Made by a program: the position numbers and the translations under genes. Shown one piece after another: positions 38,964 through 50,631 of a stretch of 52,373 bases of DNA. Source of the stretch: DATJPD01 sp036394195 (GTDB taxonomy: Bacteria > Pseudomonadota > Alphaproteobacteria > CACIAM-22H2); assembly GCA_036394195.1 (NCBI GenBank), contig DASWFO010000189.1, forward strand, positions 1 to 52,373. The letters are read 5' to 3'. The notes under the pieces are model-generated. The model did not search any database. It was not told where the DNA came from and saw nothing but the letters and a program-made list of their open reading frames with translations. The first letter of the stretch is position 1. Each line of letters starts with the position of its first letter.

Positions 38964-40687
38964 CAAATGTCCGCATACACATGCGTCTCGGCTTTGGCGC
39001 CGGGTTGCGTGACGGCACCTTTCACGGCCGGACCGACGGTCTGCGCGTATTTCCACAGCGTGCCCGACTGGAAGTCGTGTTGGCGCGGCTTCCAGACCTT
39101 GCGCCGCTTGTCCAGCTCGGCCTTGGAGAGCCGCACGTCGAGCGTGCCCTTCTCCGCGTCGATGTCGATGATGTCGCCGTCCTTGAGCAGGCCGATCGGC
39201 CCGCCCACCGCCGCCTCGGGGCCGATATGGCCGATGCAAAAGCCGCGGGTCCCCCCGGAGAACCGGCCGTCGGTGATCAGCGCCACCTTGTCGCCCCAGC
39301 CCTGGCCGTAGATGGCCGAGGTGGTCGACAGCATCTCGCGCATCCCAGGCCCGCCCTTCGGACCTTCGTAGCGCAGCACGAGCACATCGCCCATCTTGAC
39401 CTTCTGGGTCAGCACGGCGGTGAGGGCGTCTTCCTCGCGCTCGAACACGCGCGCCGGGCCGCTGAACTGCAGCTTCTTCATCCCGGCGATCTTCACGATG
39501 GCGCCTTCGGGCGCCAGGTTGCCCTTCAGGCCCACCACGCCGCCGGTCTTGGACAGCGGCGACTTCACCCGGTAGATCACTTTCTGATCGGCCGGAAACT
39601 TCACCCGGCGGAGATTCTCCGCCTGCGTCTTGCCGGTCACCGTGATGCAGTCGCCGTGCAGCAGCCCGGCGTCGAGCAGCTCCTTCATCACCACCTGGAC
39701 GCCGCCGACGTGATAGAGGTCGGTCGCGGTGTATTTGCCGCCCGGCATCAGATCGGCGATGTAGGGCGTCTTGCGGAAGATGCGGCAGACATCGTAGAGA
39801 TCGAAGTCGATCCCGGCCTCGTTGGCGATGGCCGGGAGGTGCAGGCCGGCATTCGTCGACCCGCCGGTCGCCGCGACCACGACCGCCGCGTTCTCCAGCG
39901 CCTTCCGCGTCACGATGTCGCGCGGCCGGAGCTGGAGCTTGATCAGGTTCATGATCTGCTCGCCGGCCTGCTCGCAGAAACGGTCGCGGCTGTCGTACGG
40001 CGCCGGCGTTCCGGCCGAGCCCGGCAAGGCGAGGCCCAGCGCTTCCGAGACGCAGGCCATCGTGTTCGCGGTGTATTGGCCGCCGCACGACCCGCCAGTG
40101 GGCAGTGCCACCAGCTCGAGCTCGCGCAGCTCGGCATCGGACATGGTCTTTGCCGCGTGCTTGCCGACGCCCTCGAAGACGTCGACGATCGTGACATCCT
40201 TGCCGTGGAATTTTCCCGGCAGGATCGTTCCGCCATAGATGAAGATCGACGGAATGTTGAGCCGGACCATGGCCATCATCAGCCCGGGCAGCGACTTGTC
40301 GCAGCCGGCAAGCCCGACCAGCGCGTCGTAGCAGTGGCCGCGGACGGTGAGCTCGGTCGAATCCGCGATCACCTCGCGGCTCACCAGCGACGCCTTCATG
40401 CCGGCATGGCCCATGGCAATGCCGTCCGTCACGGTGATGGTGGTGAATTCGCGCGGCGTGCCGCTCCCGGCCTTGACGCCTTTCTTCACCGCCTGGGCCT
40501 GGCGGGACAGCGTGATGTTGCAGGGTGCCGCTTCATTCCAGGTCGTGACCACGCCGACCAGCGGCTGCGCCACCTCCTGTTCCGACAGGCCCATGGCGTA
40601 CAGCATCGACCGGTGCGGCGCGCTGGTCGGCCCCACGGTGGTGTGCCGGCTGGGCAATTTGGACTTATCGAACTTCGTCGTGGCCAT
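38963..40687 (-). CDS. ilvD: Dihydroxy-acid dehydratase
   Basis: 574 residues. It converts 2,3-dihydroxy-isovalerate to 2-ketoisovalerate (and the isoleucine analogue) in branched-chain amino-acid synthesis. Cluster cysteines occur in VTTWNEAAPCNITLSR, LVGLAGCDKSLPGLMMA and PTGGSCGGQYTANTMACVSE; TDGRFSGGTRGFCIGHIGPE is also typical. I start at MATTKFDKSKLPSRHTTVGP (40687), not at the in-frame ATG 42 bp upstream, which is unlike family N-termini. It is divergent from the class II aldolase. Confidence 0.95.
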   Translation of the reverse strand: MATTKFDKSKLPSRHTTVGPTSAPHRSMLYAMGLSEQEVAQPLVGVVTTWNEAAPCNITLSRQAQAVKKGVKAGSGTPREFTTITVTDGIAMGHAGMKASLVSREVIADSTELTVRGHCYDALVGLAGCDKSLPGLMMAMVRLNIPSIFIYGGTILPGKFHGKDVTIVDVFEGVGKHAAKTMSDAELRELELVALPTGGSCGGQYTANTMACVSEALGLALPGSAGTPAPYDSRDRFCEQAGEQIMNLIKLQLRPRDIVTRKALENAAVVVAATGGSTNAGLHLPAIANEAGIDFDLYDVCRIFRKTPYIADLMPGGKYTATDLYHVGGVQVVMKELLDAGLLHGDCITVTGKTQAENLRRVKFPADQKVIYRVKSPLSKTGGVVGLKGNLAPEGAIVKIAGMKKLQFSGPARVFEREEDALTAVLTQKVKMGDVLVLRYEGPKGGPGMREMLSTTSAIYGQGWGDKVALITDGRFSGGTRGFCIGHIGPEAAVGGPIGLLKDGDIIDIDAEKGTLDVRLSKAELDKRRKVWKPRQHDFQSGTLWKYAQTVGPAVKGAVTQPGAKAETHVYADI

Positions 40688-40826
40688 GGGTCCCCTATCT
40701 GGGTCGGATTGTTTTGCCGGAACATACAAAGCCGCTTCGCGGTTGAACAGGGCCGTTCAGGCCTTCCGATCCGGCCGGGAGCCCTCTAAGATCGGACAAA
40801 CCAGCCTTTTCGCCGGAGAGACCGCC

Positions 40827-41603
40827 ATGTCCGTCCAGCCGTTGAAGAAAACCAGGACCGTCCGCGAGCAGGTCAGCCCCGAGGAATGGCAGAAGCGGGT
40901 CGATCTCGCCGCCTGCTACCGGCTGATGGACCTGTACGGCATGACCGAAATGACCGCCAACCACATCACGACGCGGGTCCCCGGCGAGGATGGCGCGTTC
41001 CTGATCAATCCGTACGGCATGCTGTACGACCAGATGACCGCCTCGTGTTTCGTCAAGGTCGATCTCGACGGCAAGGTCCTGTTCAACCCGACCGAGTTCG
41101 GCATCAACCGCGCCGGCTACGTCATCCACAGCGCGATCCACCGCGCCCGTCACGAGGTCGACTGCGTCATCCACAGCCACACCATCGCCGGCATGGCGGT
41201 GTCGGCGATGAAATGCGGCTTGCTGCCGCTGGCGCAGACGTCGATGCGCTTCGCCCAGATCGCCTATCACGACTACGAAGGCATCGTGCTGAACCTGGAC
41301 GAGCAAGAGCGCCTGCTGCGCAACATGGGCGACAGCGAAGGCATGATCCTGCGCAATCACGGGCTTCTGGTCGCCTGCGCCAGCATTCCGGAGGCGTTCA
41401 ACAGCATCTTCCGCCTGGAACGCGCGTGCCAGGTCCAGGTCGCCGCCTTGTCGTGCAACACCGAGCTCAACCTTCCGCCCGACAACATCGTCATGGAGTC
41501 CTACCGGCTCTATCAGCCGGGCGTGCGGCGGCGGTTCGGGCTCCTGGAATGGCCGGCGCTGCTCAAGAAGCTCGATCGCCTCGATCCGTCCTATCGAGAC
41601 TGA
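40827..41603 (+). CDS. Class II aldolase/adducin-family protein
   Basis: 258 residues. LAACYRLMDLYGMTEMTANH, ITTRVPGEDGAFLINPYGML, VIHSHTIAGMAVSAMKCGLL (zinc HxH) and GMILRNHGLLVACAS (third His) mark the class II aldolase fold. Members include fuculose-phosphate aldolase and many uncharacterised enzymes. GCCGGAGAGACCGCC precedes the ATG. It stands alone, 139 bp from the divergent ilvD start. Confidence 0.92.
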   Translation: MSVQPLKKTRTVREQVSPEEWQKRVDLAACYRLMDLYGMTEMTANHITTRVPGEDGAFLINPYGMLYDQMTASCFVKVDLDGKVLFNPTEFGINRAGYVIHSAIHRARHEVDCVIHSHTIAGMAVSAMKCGLLPLAQTSMRFAQIAYHDYEGIVLNLDEQERLLRNMGDSEGMILRNHGLLVACASIPEAFNSIFRLERACQVQVAALSCNTELNLPPDNIVMESYRLYQPGVRRRFGLLEWPALLKKLDRLDPSYRD

Positions 41604-41676
41604 ACGCACGCCGCGGGCCGGCTGGGCAATTTCATCGTCGAAGCGCTGCGCGATCACAGCGCCTGAGCCGGATCGG

Positions 41677-42069
41677 TCAGGCCGCGGATCCGAGCGTGGT
41701 CCAGACCTGCTGCTTCAGCTTGGTAAGGTTGTACGGCTTGACGATGTAGCCGTTGACGCCGGCCTGCTTGGCCGCCGCCACGTCGCTCGGGTTCGTGTTT
41801 CCGGTGACCATGATGAAGCGCGCCCGGCGGATTTCCTGATCCATCCGGACCTGCTGGAGAAGCTGCAGCCCACTCATGTCGGGCATGGCCCAATCGGCCA
41901 GGACGAGGCCGTAATCCTTCGTCGCCTTCATCTTCTGCAAGGCCTCGGTGCCGCTCATCGCGACATCGACGTTGGTGAAGCCCAGCTGCTTCAACTGGCT
42001 GCGCAGAGTTCGCGCAATATTCTCGAAATCATCGACCACGAGAATGTGGATATTCGGGTCCACGGCCAA
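41677..42069 (-). CDS. CheY-like single-domain response regulator
   Basis: 130 residues. Acidic pair D13/D14, phospho-acceptor D59 in LVLADWAMPDMSG, T89 and K111 in YIVKPYNL. There is no output domain. FENIARTLRSQLKQLGFTNV and AKQAGVNGYIVKPYNLTKLK are similar to the next gene upstream, so the two are likely paralogues. No kinase is next to it. Possible targets are chemotaxis or a distant hybrid kinase. Confidence 0.92.
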   Translation of the reverse strand: MAVDPNIHILVVDDFENIARTLRSQLKQLGFTNVDVAMSGTEALQKMKATKDYGLVLADWAMPDMSGLQLLQQVRMDQEIRRARFIMVTGNTNPSDVAAAKQAGVNGYIVKPYNLTKLKQQVWTTLGSAA

Positions 42070-42187
42070 GTCTACCTCCAGCGCTAGACTACGCGGGAAG
42101 CGTATAAAAACACAACAAAATGGGTAAACGTTTTGTAAGCTTCCACGTCGCCGCGCTGCGGCGCGGCTGGCGCTTCGATTCGGCGCT

Positions 42188-42613
42188 TTAGTTCAAGGTC
42201 CCGAGAACCGCTTCCAACCGCTGCTTCAGCGTGGCGACGGTGAACGGCTTGATGATGTAGTTGTTCACCCCCGCATTCTTGGCCAGCACGACATTCTCCG
42301 GCGAGTTCTGGGCGGTGATCATGATGAACGGGATATGCTTGGTCGTGACGTCTTCGCGCACGGCCTTGAGCAGCTCGTAGCCGTTCATGCGGTCCATGCG
42401 CCAGTCGGAGATGATCAGGATGTAGCCGCGGCTGTCGACGCGCAGCTTCTCGAGGGCGATCAGCCCGTCTTCCGCCATGTCGACATTGGCGAAGCCGAGC
42501 TCTTTCAGGAAGCTCCGTAGATTGAGGCAGACGGCCTTTGAGTCGTCGACAACCAGGACACGCTTAGTTTTGTCGGGCGGCGGCACAACATTTCCCCCAG
42601 CGGCTGGCGGCAC
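42188..42613 (-). CDS. CheY-like single-domain response regulator
   Basis: 141 residues. D23/D24, acceptor D70 in ILIISDWRMDRMNG, T100 and K122 in YIIKPFTV, with a proline/glycine N-terminal extension (PPAAGGNVVPPPDKTKR). It is a relative of the gene 118 bp downstream; both share a D-W-x-M motif at the phosphorylation site. It is the upstream member, and the AT-rich palindrome before it may drive the pair. The gap between the two genes suggests separate promoters are also possible. Confidence 0.92.
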   Translation of the reverse strand: MPPAAGGNVVPPPDKTKRVLVVDDSKAVCLNLRSFLKELGFANVDMAEDGLIALEKLRVDSRGYILIISDWRMDRMNGYELLKAVREDVTTKHIPFIMITAQNSPENVVLAKNAGVNNYIIKPFTVATLKQRLEAVLGTLN

Positions 42614-42640
42614 CTAACTAGTAGGTCATAAAAGCAGAAA

Positions 42641-42652
42641 TTTATTAATAAA
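42641..42652. promoter_or_regulatory. AT-rich palindrome upstream of the receiver pair
   Basis: TTTATTAATAAA is a perfect 12-bp palindrome inside a 20-bp AT-rich island (AAATTTATTAATAAAGTTT) about 28 bp before the start codon. In a genome this GC-rich, such a stretch likely belongs to a promoter or an operator. No regulator can be named. Confidence 0.35.
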
Positions 42653-42769
42653 GTTTTTCGACCCCACCGGTTGTACCGGCGCGTGCCGACGATGTCCAAA
42701 TAAAACGGGCCGTATACCGGGGCGGCGCGCCAGGCACCGCCCCGCTCCCGGCCGGGTTGTAAGCCTATG

Positions 42770-43330
42770 TCAGCGTGGCGGTGTCGAGCCGCCTCCTCCG
42801 TGCTTGCCGTAGCGGCGCTTGTCCGCAAGCAGCTCCGCCACGACCGCGCCCATCAGCTTGCTGAAGCGCGGGTCCTGCGGACCACTCACAGCACCGGTCC
42901 ATCCCTGCGCCTCGCTGATCAGGATGTTGCCGTAGCAGTAGTCGCCAATGACCGACGTCTCGCCTGCACTCTGCAGCCGCAGGGGCAGGTTCGGATTCTG
43001 GCAGAGGTTCTGATTGCCGATCGTCGGTCCGCCGAAACCGATCACGACCGTATATCCGTTCCAGTTCTGCGGCGCCGGTCCCGGACCAAACCGGTATTGA
43101 TTGCTCTGATAACGCGACTGGATGGCTGAGATCACCGAGTCTGGAGGGAACGGGCTGTTCCGAAGCACGACCGCGTTGACGCCGTTCTGGGCTTGGGTTT
43201 GCACATAGAAATCACCCGTGTAGCCGGCCGCGATCTCGGAACGATTGACCATCACAGCGTCGCTGCACCCGGCCACAAGCACCGTCGTAGCGACGGCGCC
43301 TGCGATGAGGTGTCGATTGGTCCTCTTCAT
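42770..43330 (-). CDS. Putative lipoprotein
   Basis: 186 residues from the ATG at 43330 (CAAGGAGCCAAATC upstream). A lipoprotein signal ends in TVLVAGC, with the cysteine as lipid anchor. The mature part has SEIAAGYTGDFYVQTQAQNG, VNAVVLRNSPFPPDSVISAI, GYTVVIGFGGPTIGNQNLCQ and a glycine-rich tail (KHGGGGSTPPR). Two further cysteines may form a disulphide. The family is unknown to me; it looks like an outer-membrane-associated accessory protein. Confidence 0.75.
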   Translation of the reverse strand: MKRTNRHLIAGAVATTVLVAGCSDAVMVNRSEIAAGYTGDFYVQTQAQNGVNAVVLRNSPFPPDSVISAIQSRYQSNQYRFGPGPAPQNWNGYTVVIGFGGPTIGNQNLCQNPNLPLRLQSAGETSVIGDYCYGNILISEAQGWTGAVSGPQDPRFSKLMGAVVAELLADKRRYGKHGGGGSTPPR

Positions 43331-43497
43331 GATTTGGCTCCTTGCTCCTCCCGACCCTGGCCGAACACACAGCCGATTACTTAGGCTTACGATACCACCG
43401 TTTTTAGACCCATTCTGATGTCGCGAATTCATTTAACGTCCCGAACCTACGCCAGCCTTTCGTGGCGCTTACCTTCCGCTTACACCGCCCGGCGGCG

Positions 43498-44346
43498 CTA
43501 TTCACCCAGGGCCTTGTTCATGTCCGAGTGACCGACGGCGCCGTCGGCGAAGCCGAACGTGCCGGCGGCGCGCAATTCGGCGGCGGCGCGGCGCACCAGG
43601 CCCAGGGTTGCGCGCATCACCATGCCGCCCATGCTCACGCGGGCCACGCCCAGCGCCTGGAGCTCCGGGACTGGTGGGCTGTCCGGCCCGGCCAGAATGT
43701 TGATCGGGCCGCCGATGTCCTGAACCAGCCGCCGGATAATCTCGCGGTCGGCCAGGCCGGGAACGAAGATGCAGTCGGCTCCCGCGTCCCGGTACGCCCG
43801 GCCGCGACGCACCGTCTCCTCGAAGCAGCGCTCGTCCGCCGGCCCGCCAAAGAGGCGCGCGGCCAGATAGGAGTCGGTGCGCGCATTGATGACGAAAGGA
43901 ACGTCCGCCGCGTCGGCGGCCTTGCGGGCGGCGGCAATCCTGGCGACGGCCAGGTTCATCGAGCAGAGCGGCTGCTCCCGCCGATGCGTGCCGTCCTCGA
44001 TATTGGCGCCGACGACGCCGACCTCGATGGCCCGCCGGATGGTCTCGGCCGTATCGGCCGGCTCCGGCCCATACCCGGCTTCCAGATCCGCGGTGACCGG
44101 GACGCGCACCCGGCTGGCGATGCGGCCGACCGCCTCCAGCATCTCATCGCGGCTGATCCGCTCGCCGTCCGGATATCCCAGCGCGAACGCCACGCCGGCG
44201 CTCGTCGTCGCGATCGCCGGATATCCGGCCTCTTCGACGATCCGCGCACTCGCGACGTCCCATGCATTGGGCAGGACCAGGATGGCGGGCCCGTGATGAA
44301 GCCGCCGGAGAGTGTCTGCCTTGGCCCGCAGCGCCGCGTGATCCAT
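43498..44346 (-). CDS. PEP mutase/isocitrate lyase superfamily enzyme
   Basis: 282 residues in the TIM-barrel superfamily. AILVLPNAWDVASARIVEEA, AIATTSAGVAFALGYPDGER, VPVTADLEAGYGPEPADTAE, GVVGANIEDGTHR and FVINARTDSYL carry the metal and substrate residues. The ICL lyase KKCGH loop is absent, so it is a PEP mutase/oxaloacetate-decarboxylase-like member; these cleave or rearrange C-C or C-P bonds of small oxoacids. It is separated from guanine deaminase-like gene by 27 bp and may be cotranscribed. Confidence 0.9.
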   Translation of the reverse strand: MDHAALRAKADTLRRLHHGPAILVLPNAWDVASARIVEEAGYPAIATTSAGVAFALGYPDGERISRDEMLEAVGRIASRVRVPVTADLEAGYGPEPADTAETIRRAIEVGVVGANIEDGTHRREQPLCSMNLAVARIAAARKAADAADVPFVINARTDSYLAARLFGGPADERCFEETVRRGRAYRDAGADCIFVPGLADREIIRRLVQDIGGPINILAGPDSPPVPELQALGVARVSMGGMVMRATLGLVRRAAAELRAAGTFGFADGAVGHSDMNKALGE

Positions 44347-44373
44347 GGCCGCTTCCTCCCCGTCCGTATCGCC

Positions 44374-44859
44374 TCAGTATCGCACCTTATCCGGCTTTGC
44401 GTCCCATTCGGCGAACACCGCGCGGGCCTCGTCGGCCAGCAGCCGCTCCGCCGGCAGCGATCGTTGCTCCAACGGCAGGGCAACCTCGTCGTAGAACCGG
44501 GCATCGTCGAAGCCGATCGCCGCCGCGTCGATGCGCGAGTTGGCAAAATACAACCGGCCGATCCGCGCCCAGAGAATGGCCGTGAGACACATCGGGCAGG
44601 GCTCGCACGTCGCGTAGATCTCCGCGTCCGTCAGGCTGTAGGTACCGAGCCGCGCGCACGCGTCGCGGATGGCGACGATCTCCGCGTGCGCCGTCGGATC
44701 GTGAGTCGCCAGGACCCGGTTCCAGCCCTCGCCGATGATCACGCCGTCGCGCACGATCACGGCCCCGAACGGGCCACCTTCGCCCACACGCATCTTGGTA
44801 CGGCTGATCTCGATGGCACGACGCATGAACGCCGCGTGCCGGTCTCGATCGTCGCCCAT
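44374..44859 (-). CDS. Guanine deaminase-like nucleoside/base deaminase
   Basis: 161 residues of the CDA superfamily. HAEIVAIRDAC gives the zinc histidine and catalytic Glu; CEPCPMCLTAILWARIGRLY gives the two cysteine ligands. The motif fits GuaD-type guanine deaminases better than TadA, since the tRNA-binding features are absent and FGAVIVRDGVIIGEGWNRVL is as in GuaD. It ends 27 bp before the PEP mutase-like gene and starts 3 bp after the cytidine deaminase-like stop. Confidence 0.85.
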   Translation of the reverse strand: MGDDRDRHAAFMRRAIEISRTKMRVGEGGPFGAVIVRDGVIIGEGWNRVLATHDPTAHAEIVAIRDACARLGTYSLTDAEIYATCEPCPMCLTAILWARIGRLYFANSRIDAAAIGFDDARFYDEVALPLEQRSLPAERLLADEARAVFAEWDAKPDKVRY

Positions 44860-44862
44860 CGA

Positions 44863-45281
44863 TCAGGTCTTCCGGAGGTACTTGTTGGGCAGCAGCGCCT
44901 TGATCGGCACCCGCGCGATGGCACCGTCGTCGGGCACGATCACCACCGAGTTCGGCGCGAAATCCGCCAGCATCTCGCGGCAGATGCCGCACGGCGACAC
45001 GATCTGGATCTCGCGATAGGTCTCGCGCGGTCGCGGGTGACGGACGGAAACTATGCATTCGATGTCGGTGTCGCCAGCCGACATCGCCTGGCCGACCGCG
45101 ATCGCCTCGGCGCAGACCGACGCCCGGCCGACATAGGTGTCGAGATGCACCGCGGTGTAGATCCGACCCGACTTGGTGCGCAACGCGGCCCCGATGTGGT
45201 GGCGGTTTTCCTTGTAGCGGTCGCTGATCACCTTGCGGGCGGCGGCGATCAACTCCTCTTCGGCTTCGGTCAACTTGATGG

Positions 45282-45285
<4 letters not shown>
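44863..45285 (-). CDS. Cytidine deaminase-like protein
   Basis: 140 residues. The zinc site is VCAEAIAVGQ (C-A-E) and SPCGICREMLADF (P-C-x-x-C). HHIGAALRTKSGRIYTAVHL and the short C-terminal IPIKALLPNKYLRK are typical of short, tetrameric cytidine deaminases, or of blasticidin-S deaminase-like relatives. Its start overlaps the valS stop (ATGA). It is likely for nucleoside salvage, together with the guanine deaminase-like gene that follows. Confidence 0.9.
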
Positions 45286-48098
<2,813 letters not shown>

Positions 48099-48110
48099 GG
48101 CGGACCGACG

Positions 48111-48722
48111 CTAGTCGATCTGGCCGGTGATGCGCCGGATTTCCTTCTGAACCAGACGCTCGGTCAGAGTCGTCAAGTTGCGGTCGAGCCAGTCCTTCAG
48201 CAGCGGCCGCAAGCAATCTCTGACCACGTCCTCGAGGGTTCGGCCGCCGGCGCTGATCCGATTGAGGCTGGCGAGCGCCTGAGCGGACGCGGCCGCGGTC
48301 GATTCAGACACTAGCGCGTCGAGGTCGGACATCGCCGAGCGCGCCATGACCGGCGCGGGCTCCTCCGGTGCAAGCTCGGTGAGCTCGAGGACCGGCTCGG
48401 GCTCCGGCATTGGCTCGGGCGCGGGCGGCTCGGGCTCCGGTTCAGGTTCCGGCTCAGCAACCGCTTCGGGCTCCGGCTCCGGCGGCGCTGGCTCAGGTTC
48501 GGGCGGCGGCGGTGGCGGAGCCGCAGCCTTCGGTGGCGCCGCGGGCGCGGGCGGCGGCGGGGGAGCTGGTACCGCGGCGGCGGGTGCCGGTGCCGCGGCC
48601 GCTTCCGGTGCCGCGGGAGGAGCCTTGCCCGCGTCGCCGCCATCCTCGGAAATAATCCGGCGGATGGAGGCTAGGATCTCCTCCATTGACGGTTCGGCGG
48701 ACGCGGGTTTGGGATCGGCCAT
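48111..48722 (-). CDS. PopZ-like DUF2497 polar-organiser protein
   Basis: 203 residues: an N-terminal helix (SMEEILASIRRIISEDG), a long proline/glutamate/alanine-rich disordered linker (about 32-125, with PEPEPEPEPPAPEPMPEPEP) and a helical C-terminus (LASLNRISAGGRTLEDVVRD, CLRPLLKDWLDRNLTTLTER, LVQKEIRRITGQ). This is the PopZ/DUF2497 plan: the C-terminal part oligomerises, and the linker controls condensate formation at the cell pole. Caulobacter PopZ anchors ParB and polar proteins. The gene lies between tolC and valS, as in many alphaproteobacteria. Confidence 0.88.
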   Translation of the reverse strand: MADPKPASAEPSMEEILASIRRIISEDGGDAGKAPPAAPEAAAAPAPAAAVPAPPPPPAPAAPPKAAAPPPPPPEPEPAPPEPEPEAVAEPEPEPEPEPPAPEPMPEPEPVLELTELAPEEPAPVMARSAMSDLDALVSESTAAASAQALASLNRISAGGRTLEDVVRDCLRPLLKDWLDRNLTTLTERLVQKEIRRITGQID

Positions 48723-48832
48723 GTATCGAATCCGGATTGTCTTTCAAGCTATTCGAGACCGCAGCGGAACGCCAGCACAATTGCGCGGCACTCCCCTACC
48801 GGAGGCTGCTGGCGCCGCTTGCGCGGGCGGCG

Positions 48833-50284
48833 TTAGGGCGTCCCGGACGTCAAGCCGCGGGCGTTACGGTCCGGATTGTCGATATTGGTGCCGTACCAGC
48901 GGCCGCGGACGTCGTTGTAATGCGCCACCGCGTCATAAAGCTCCACCTGCAGGGCCAGCTCGGCCGCCGTGAGGTGCCCAACGGACGCAGCCAGCTGATA
49001 GGCAAACACCGTCTCATCGCGCTGGGCGCTGACCAGGTTGACCCGGGCGGTGAACAGGTCCTGCTCGGCGTTCAGCACCTCGATGACGGTCCGCAAGCCC
49101 ACGCGCTGTTCTTCCGTGATGCCCTCCAGCGCGATTTCCGACGCGCGCACCTGCGAGGTGAACGACGTGACCTGGGCGCGGGCCGAATTGAGCAGATCCC
49201 AGTTCTGCACGCCGACCTCGATCGTCGACCGCTGCTGCGTCTGGATGTCGATGCGCCTCTGCCCCGCGGTCTCCTTGGCTTGACGCGCCTGGGCATCGAT
49301 CAGGCCCGCTTGATACAGCGGCATGGTGACCGTGACGGCGACCGTCGCGTTATCCTGCTGCACGCCGCGGCCGACGCCACCGCCCGTTTCGGTGTTGCGC
49401 TGGATGATGCCGGTGAGGTTCACCAGCGGCAGCTTCTGGCCGAGGAACACGTCGACGGCATCGGCCGCCGCCTTCTCATTGTAGCGTGCGGCGACGATGT
49501 CCGGATTGTTCGCAATACCGGCCCGAACATCGTCGTAGTTCTGCGGCAAATAGGGCGGCAAATGCGGCGTGCTCACCTTCGGCGGCGCCGTCTGGCCGGT
49601 AATTCTCTCGTACGTGGCCCCCGTGCTCGCGAGGTTTCCCTCCGCCTGGATATGTGCGGCGCGCGCCTGCTCGAGGCGCGCCTCGGCTTGCGACACGTCG
49701 GTGCGCGTCACCTGGCCGACGTCGAACTGGTTTTGCGTCTGCTCGAGTTGGCGCCGCAGGACTTCCTCGTTGTTGATGCTGAGCTCGAGCGTCGCCTGGT
49801 CGCGCAGAAGATTCGCGTACGCCGTCGCCGCCTGCAGCAGGACCTGCTGCTCGACGCTCACCAGGCTGGCGCGGCCGGCCTGGACGTTGTTCTCCGCCTG
49901 GCTGGTCTGCGCCAGCGTCTGCCCGCCGCGGTAAAGCGGCTGCGTCAGCTGGACGCTCGCCGCGTCCGGTGTCCGCGGACCTTCCGTGACTGTCGTGCCG
50001 CCGCTGACGTCGCCAGGCAAGGTGGTCTGCCTTCGCGTAACGTCGCGCGCCTTGCCGAGCGATCCGTTGAGCGTGACGGTGGGACGCCATCCGGACAACG
50101 CCTGGGGGACGCCTTCATCCAGCGCCCTGAGCTGGGCCCGCGACGAGAGCAGCTGCGGATTGGTCCGATAGGCCGAGGCCATGGCATCGTCGATGGTCTG
50201 GGCCGAGGCGTCGGTGAGAGTGCTCGAAGCGGCCGCGGCGGCACCGGCGATGACCATGGCCTTGAGCAGTGACAGCCGGTTCAT
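48833..50284 (-). CDS. tolC: TolC-family outer-membrane channel
   Basis: 483 residues. A signal peptide (AMVIAGAAAAASSTLTDASA) is followed by two OEP repeats: IDDAMASAYRTNPQLLSSRA, VQLTQPLYRGGQTLAQTSQA, and later VAVTVTMPLYQAGLIDAQAR, EEQRVGLRTVIEVLNAEQDL. The trimer forms the outer-membrane exit of type I and RND efflux systems. No export pump is in the window. The 3' end is 110 bp from the PopZ-like gene. Gene name is by family; functional equivalence to E. coli TolC is likely but not shown. Confidence 0.93.
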   Translation of the reverse strand: MNRLSLLKAMVIAGAAAAASSTLTDASAQTIDDAMASAYRTNPQLLSSRAQLRALDEGVPQALSGWRPTVTLNGSLGKARDVTRRQTTLPGDVSGGTTVTEGPRTPDAASVQLTQPLYRGGQTLAQTSQAENNVQAGRASLVSVEQQVLLQAATAYANLLRDQATLELSINNEEVLRRQLEQTQNQFDVGQVTRTDVSQAEARLEQARAAHIQAEGNLASTGATYERITGQTAPPKVSTPHLPPYLPQNYDDVRAGIANNPDIVAARYNEKAAADAVDVFLGQKLPLVNLTGIIQRNTETGGGVGRGVQQDNATVAVTVTMPLYQAGLIDAQARQAKETAGQRRIDIQTQQRSTIEVGVQNWDLLNSARAQVTSFTSQVRASEIALEGITEEQRVGLRTVIEVLNAEQDLFTARVNLVSAQRDETVFAYQLAASVGHLTAAELALQVELYDAVAHYNDVRGRWYGTNIDNPDRNARGLTSGTP

Positions 50285-50298
50285 CTGAATCCTTGCGC

Positions 50299-50631
50299 CT
50301 AGTAAGTCGCCATGGCCGGATCGATCGTCCTGGCCCAGGTGTCGATGCCGCCACGCAAATTCACCGCGTTATCGAACCCCTGAGCCCGCAGCCACATGAC
50401 CGCTTGCAACGAGCGTGCCCCGTGGTGACACACGACGACGAGAGGCTCTTCCTGCGGCAATCGTCCGACATTTTGCGGCAGCGTGCCGAGCGGAATCTTG
50501 AGGCTGCCTTCGATCGCGCAGATGTCGGTCTCCCACGACTCGCGGACGTCGAGAAGCGCCATCGTCTTCCCGGCCCGGCGGTCCGCGGCGACTTGTTCGA
50601 CGCTGACCTCTAGTGAGTCGACGAGCGTCAA
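50299..50631 (-). CDS. Rhodanese-domain protein
   Basis: 110 residues. DRRAGKTMALLDVRESWETD is the rhodanese DVRE region, and PLVVVCHHGARSLQAVMWLR has the active-site cysteine in C-H-H-G-A-R. GFDNAVNLRGGIDTWA is the usual end. It carries persulphide sulphur in a single-domain form. Its ATG overlaps the methyltransferase stop, and tolC follows 14 bp later, giving a pcm-rhodanese-tolC transcription unit. Confidence 0.94.
   Translation of the reverse strand: MTLVDSLEVSVEQVAADRRAGKTMALLDVRESWETDICAIEGSLKIPLGTLPQNVGRLPQEEPLVVVCHHGARSLQAVMWLRAQGFDNAVNLRGGIDTWARTIDPAMATY

Noticed and set aside
42114..42152. ACAAAA...TTTTGT dyad between the two receiver genes
   Set aside because: Six-base arms with an AT-rich loop are weak, and the T-run is not correctly placed for a terminator.
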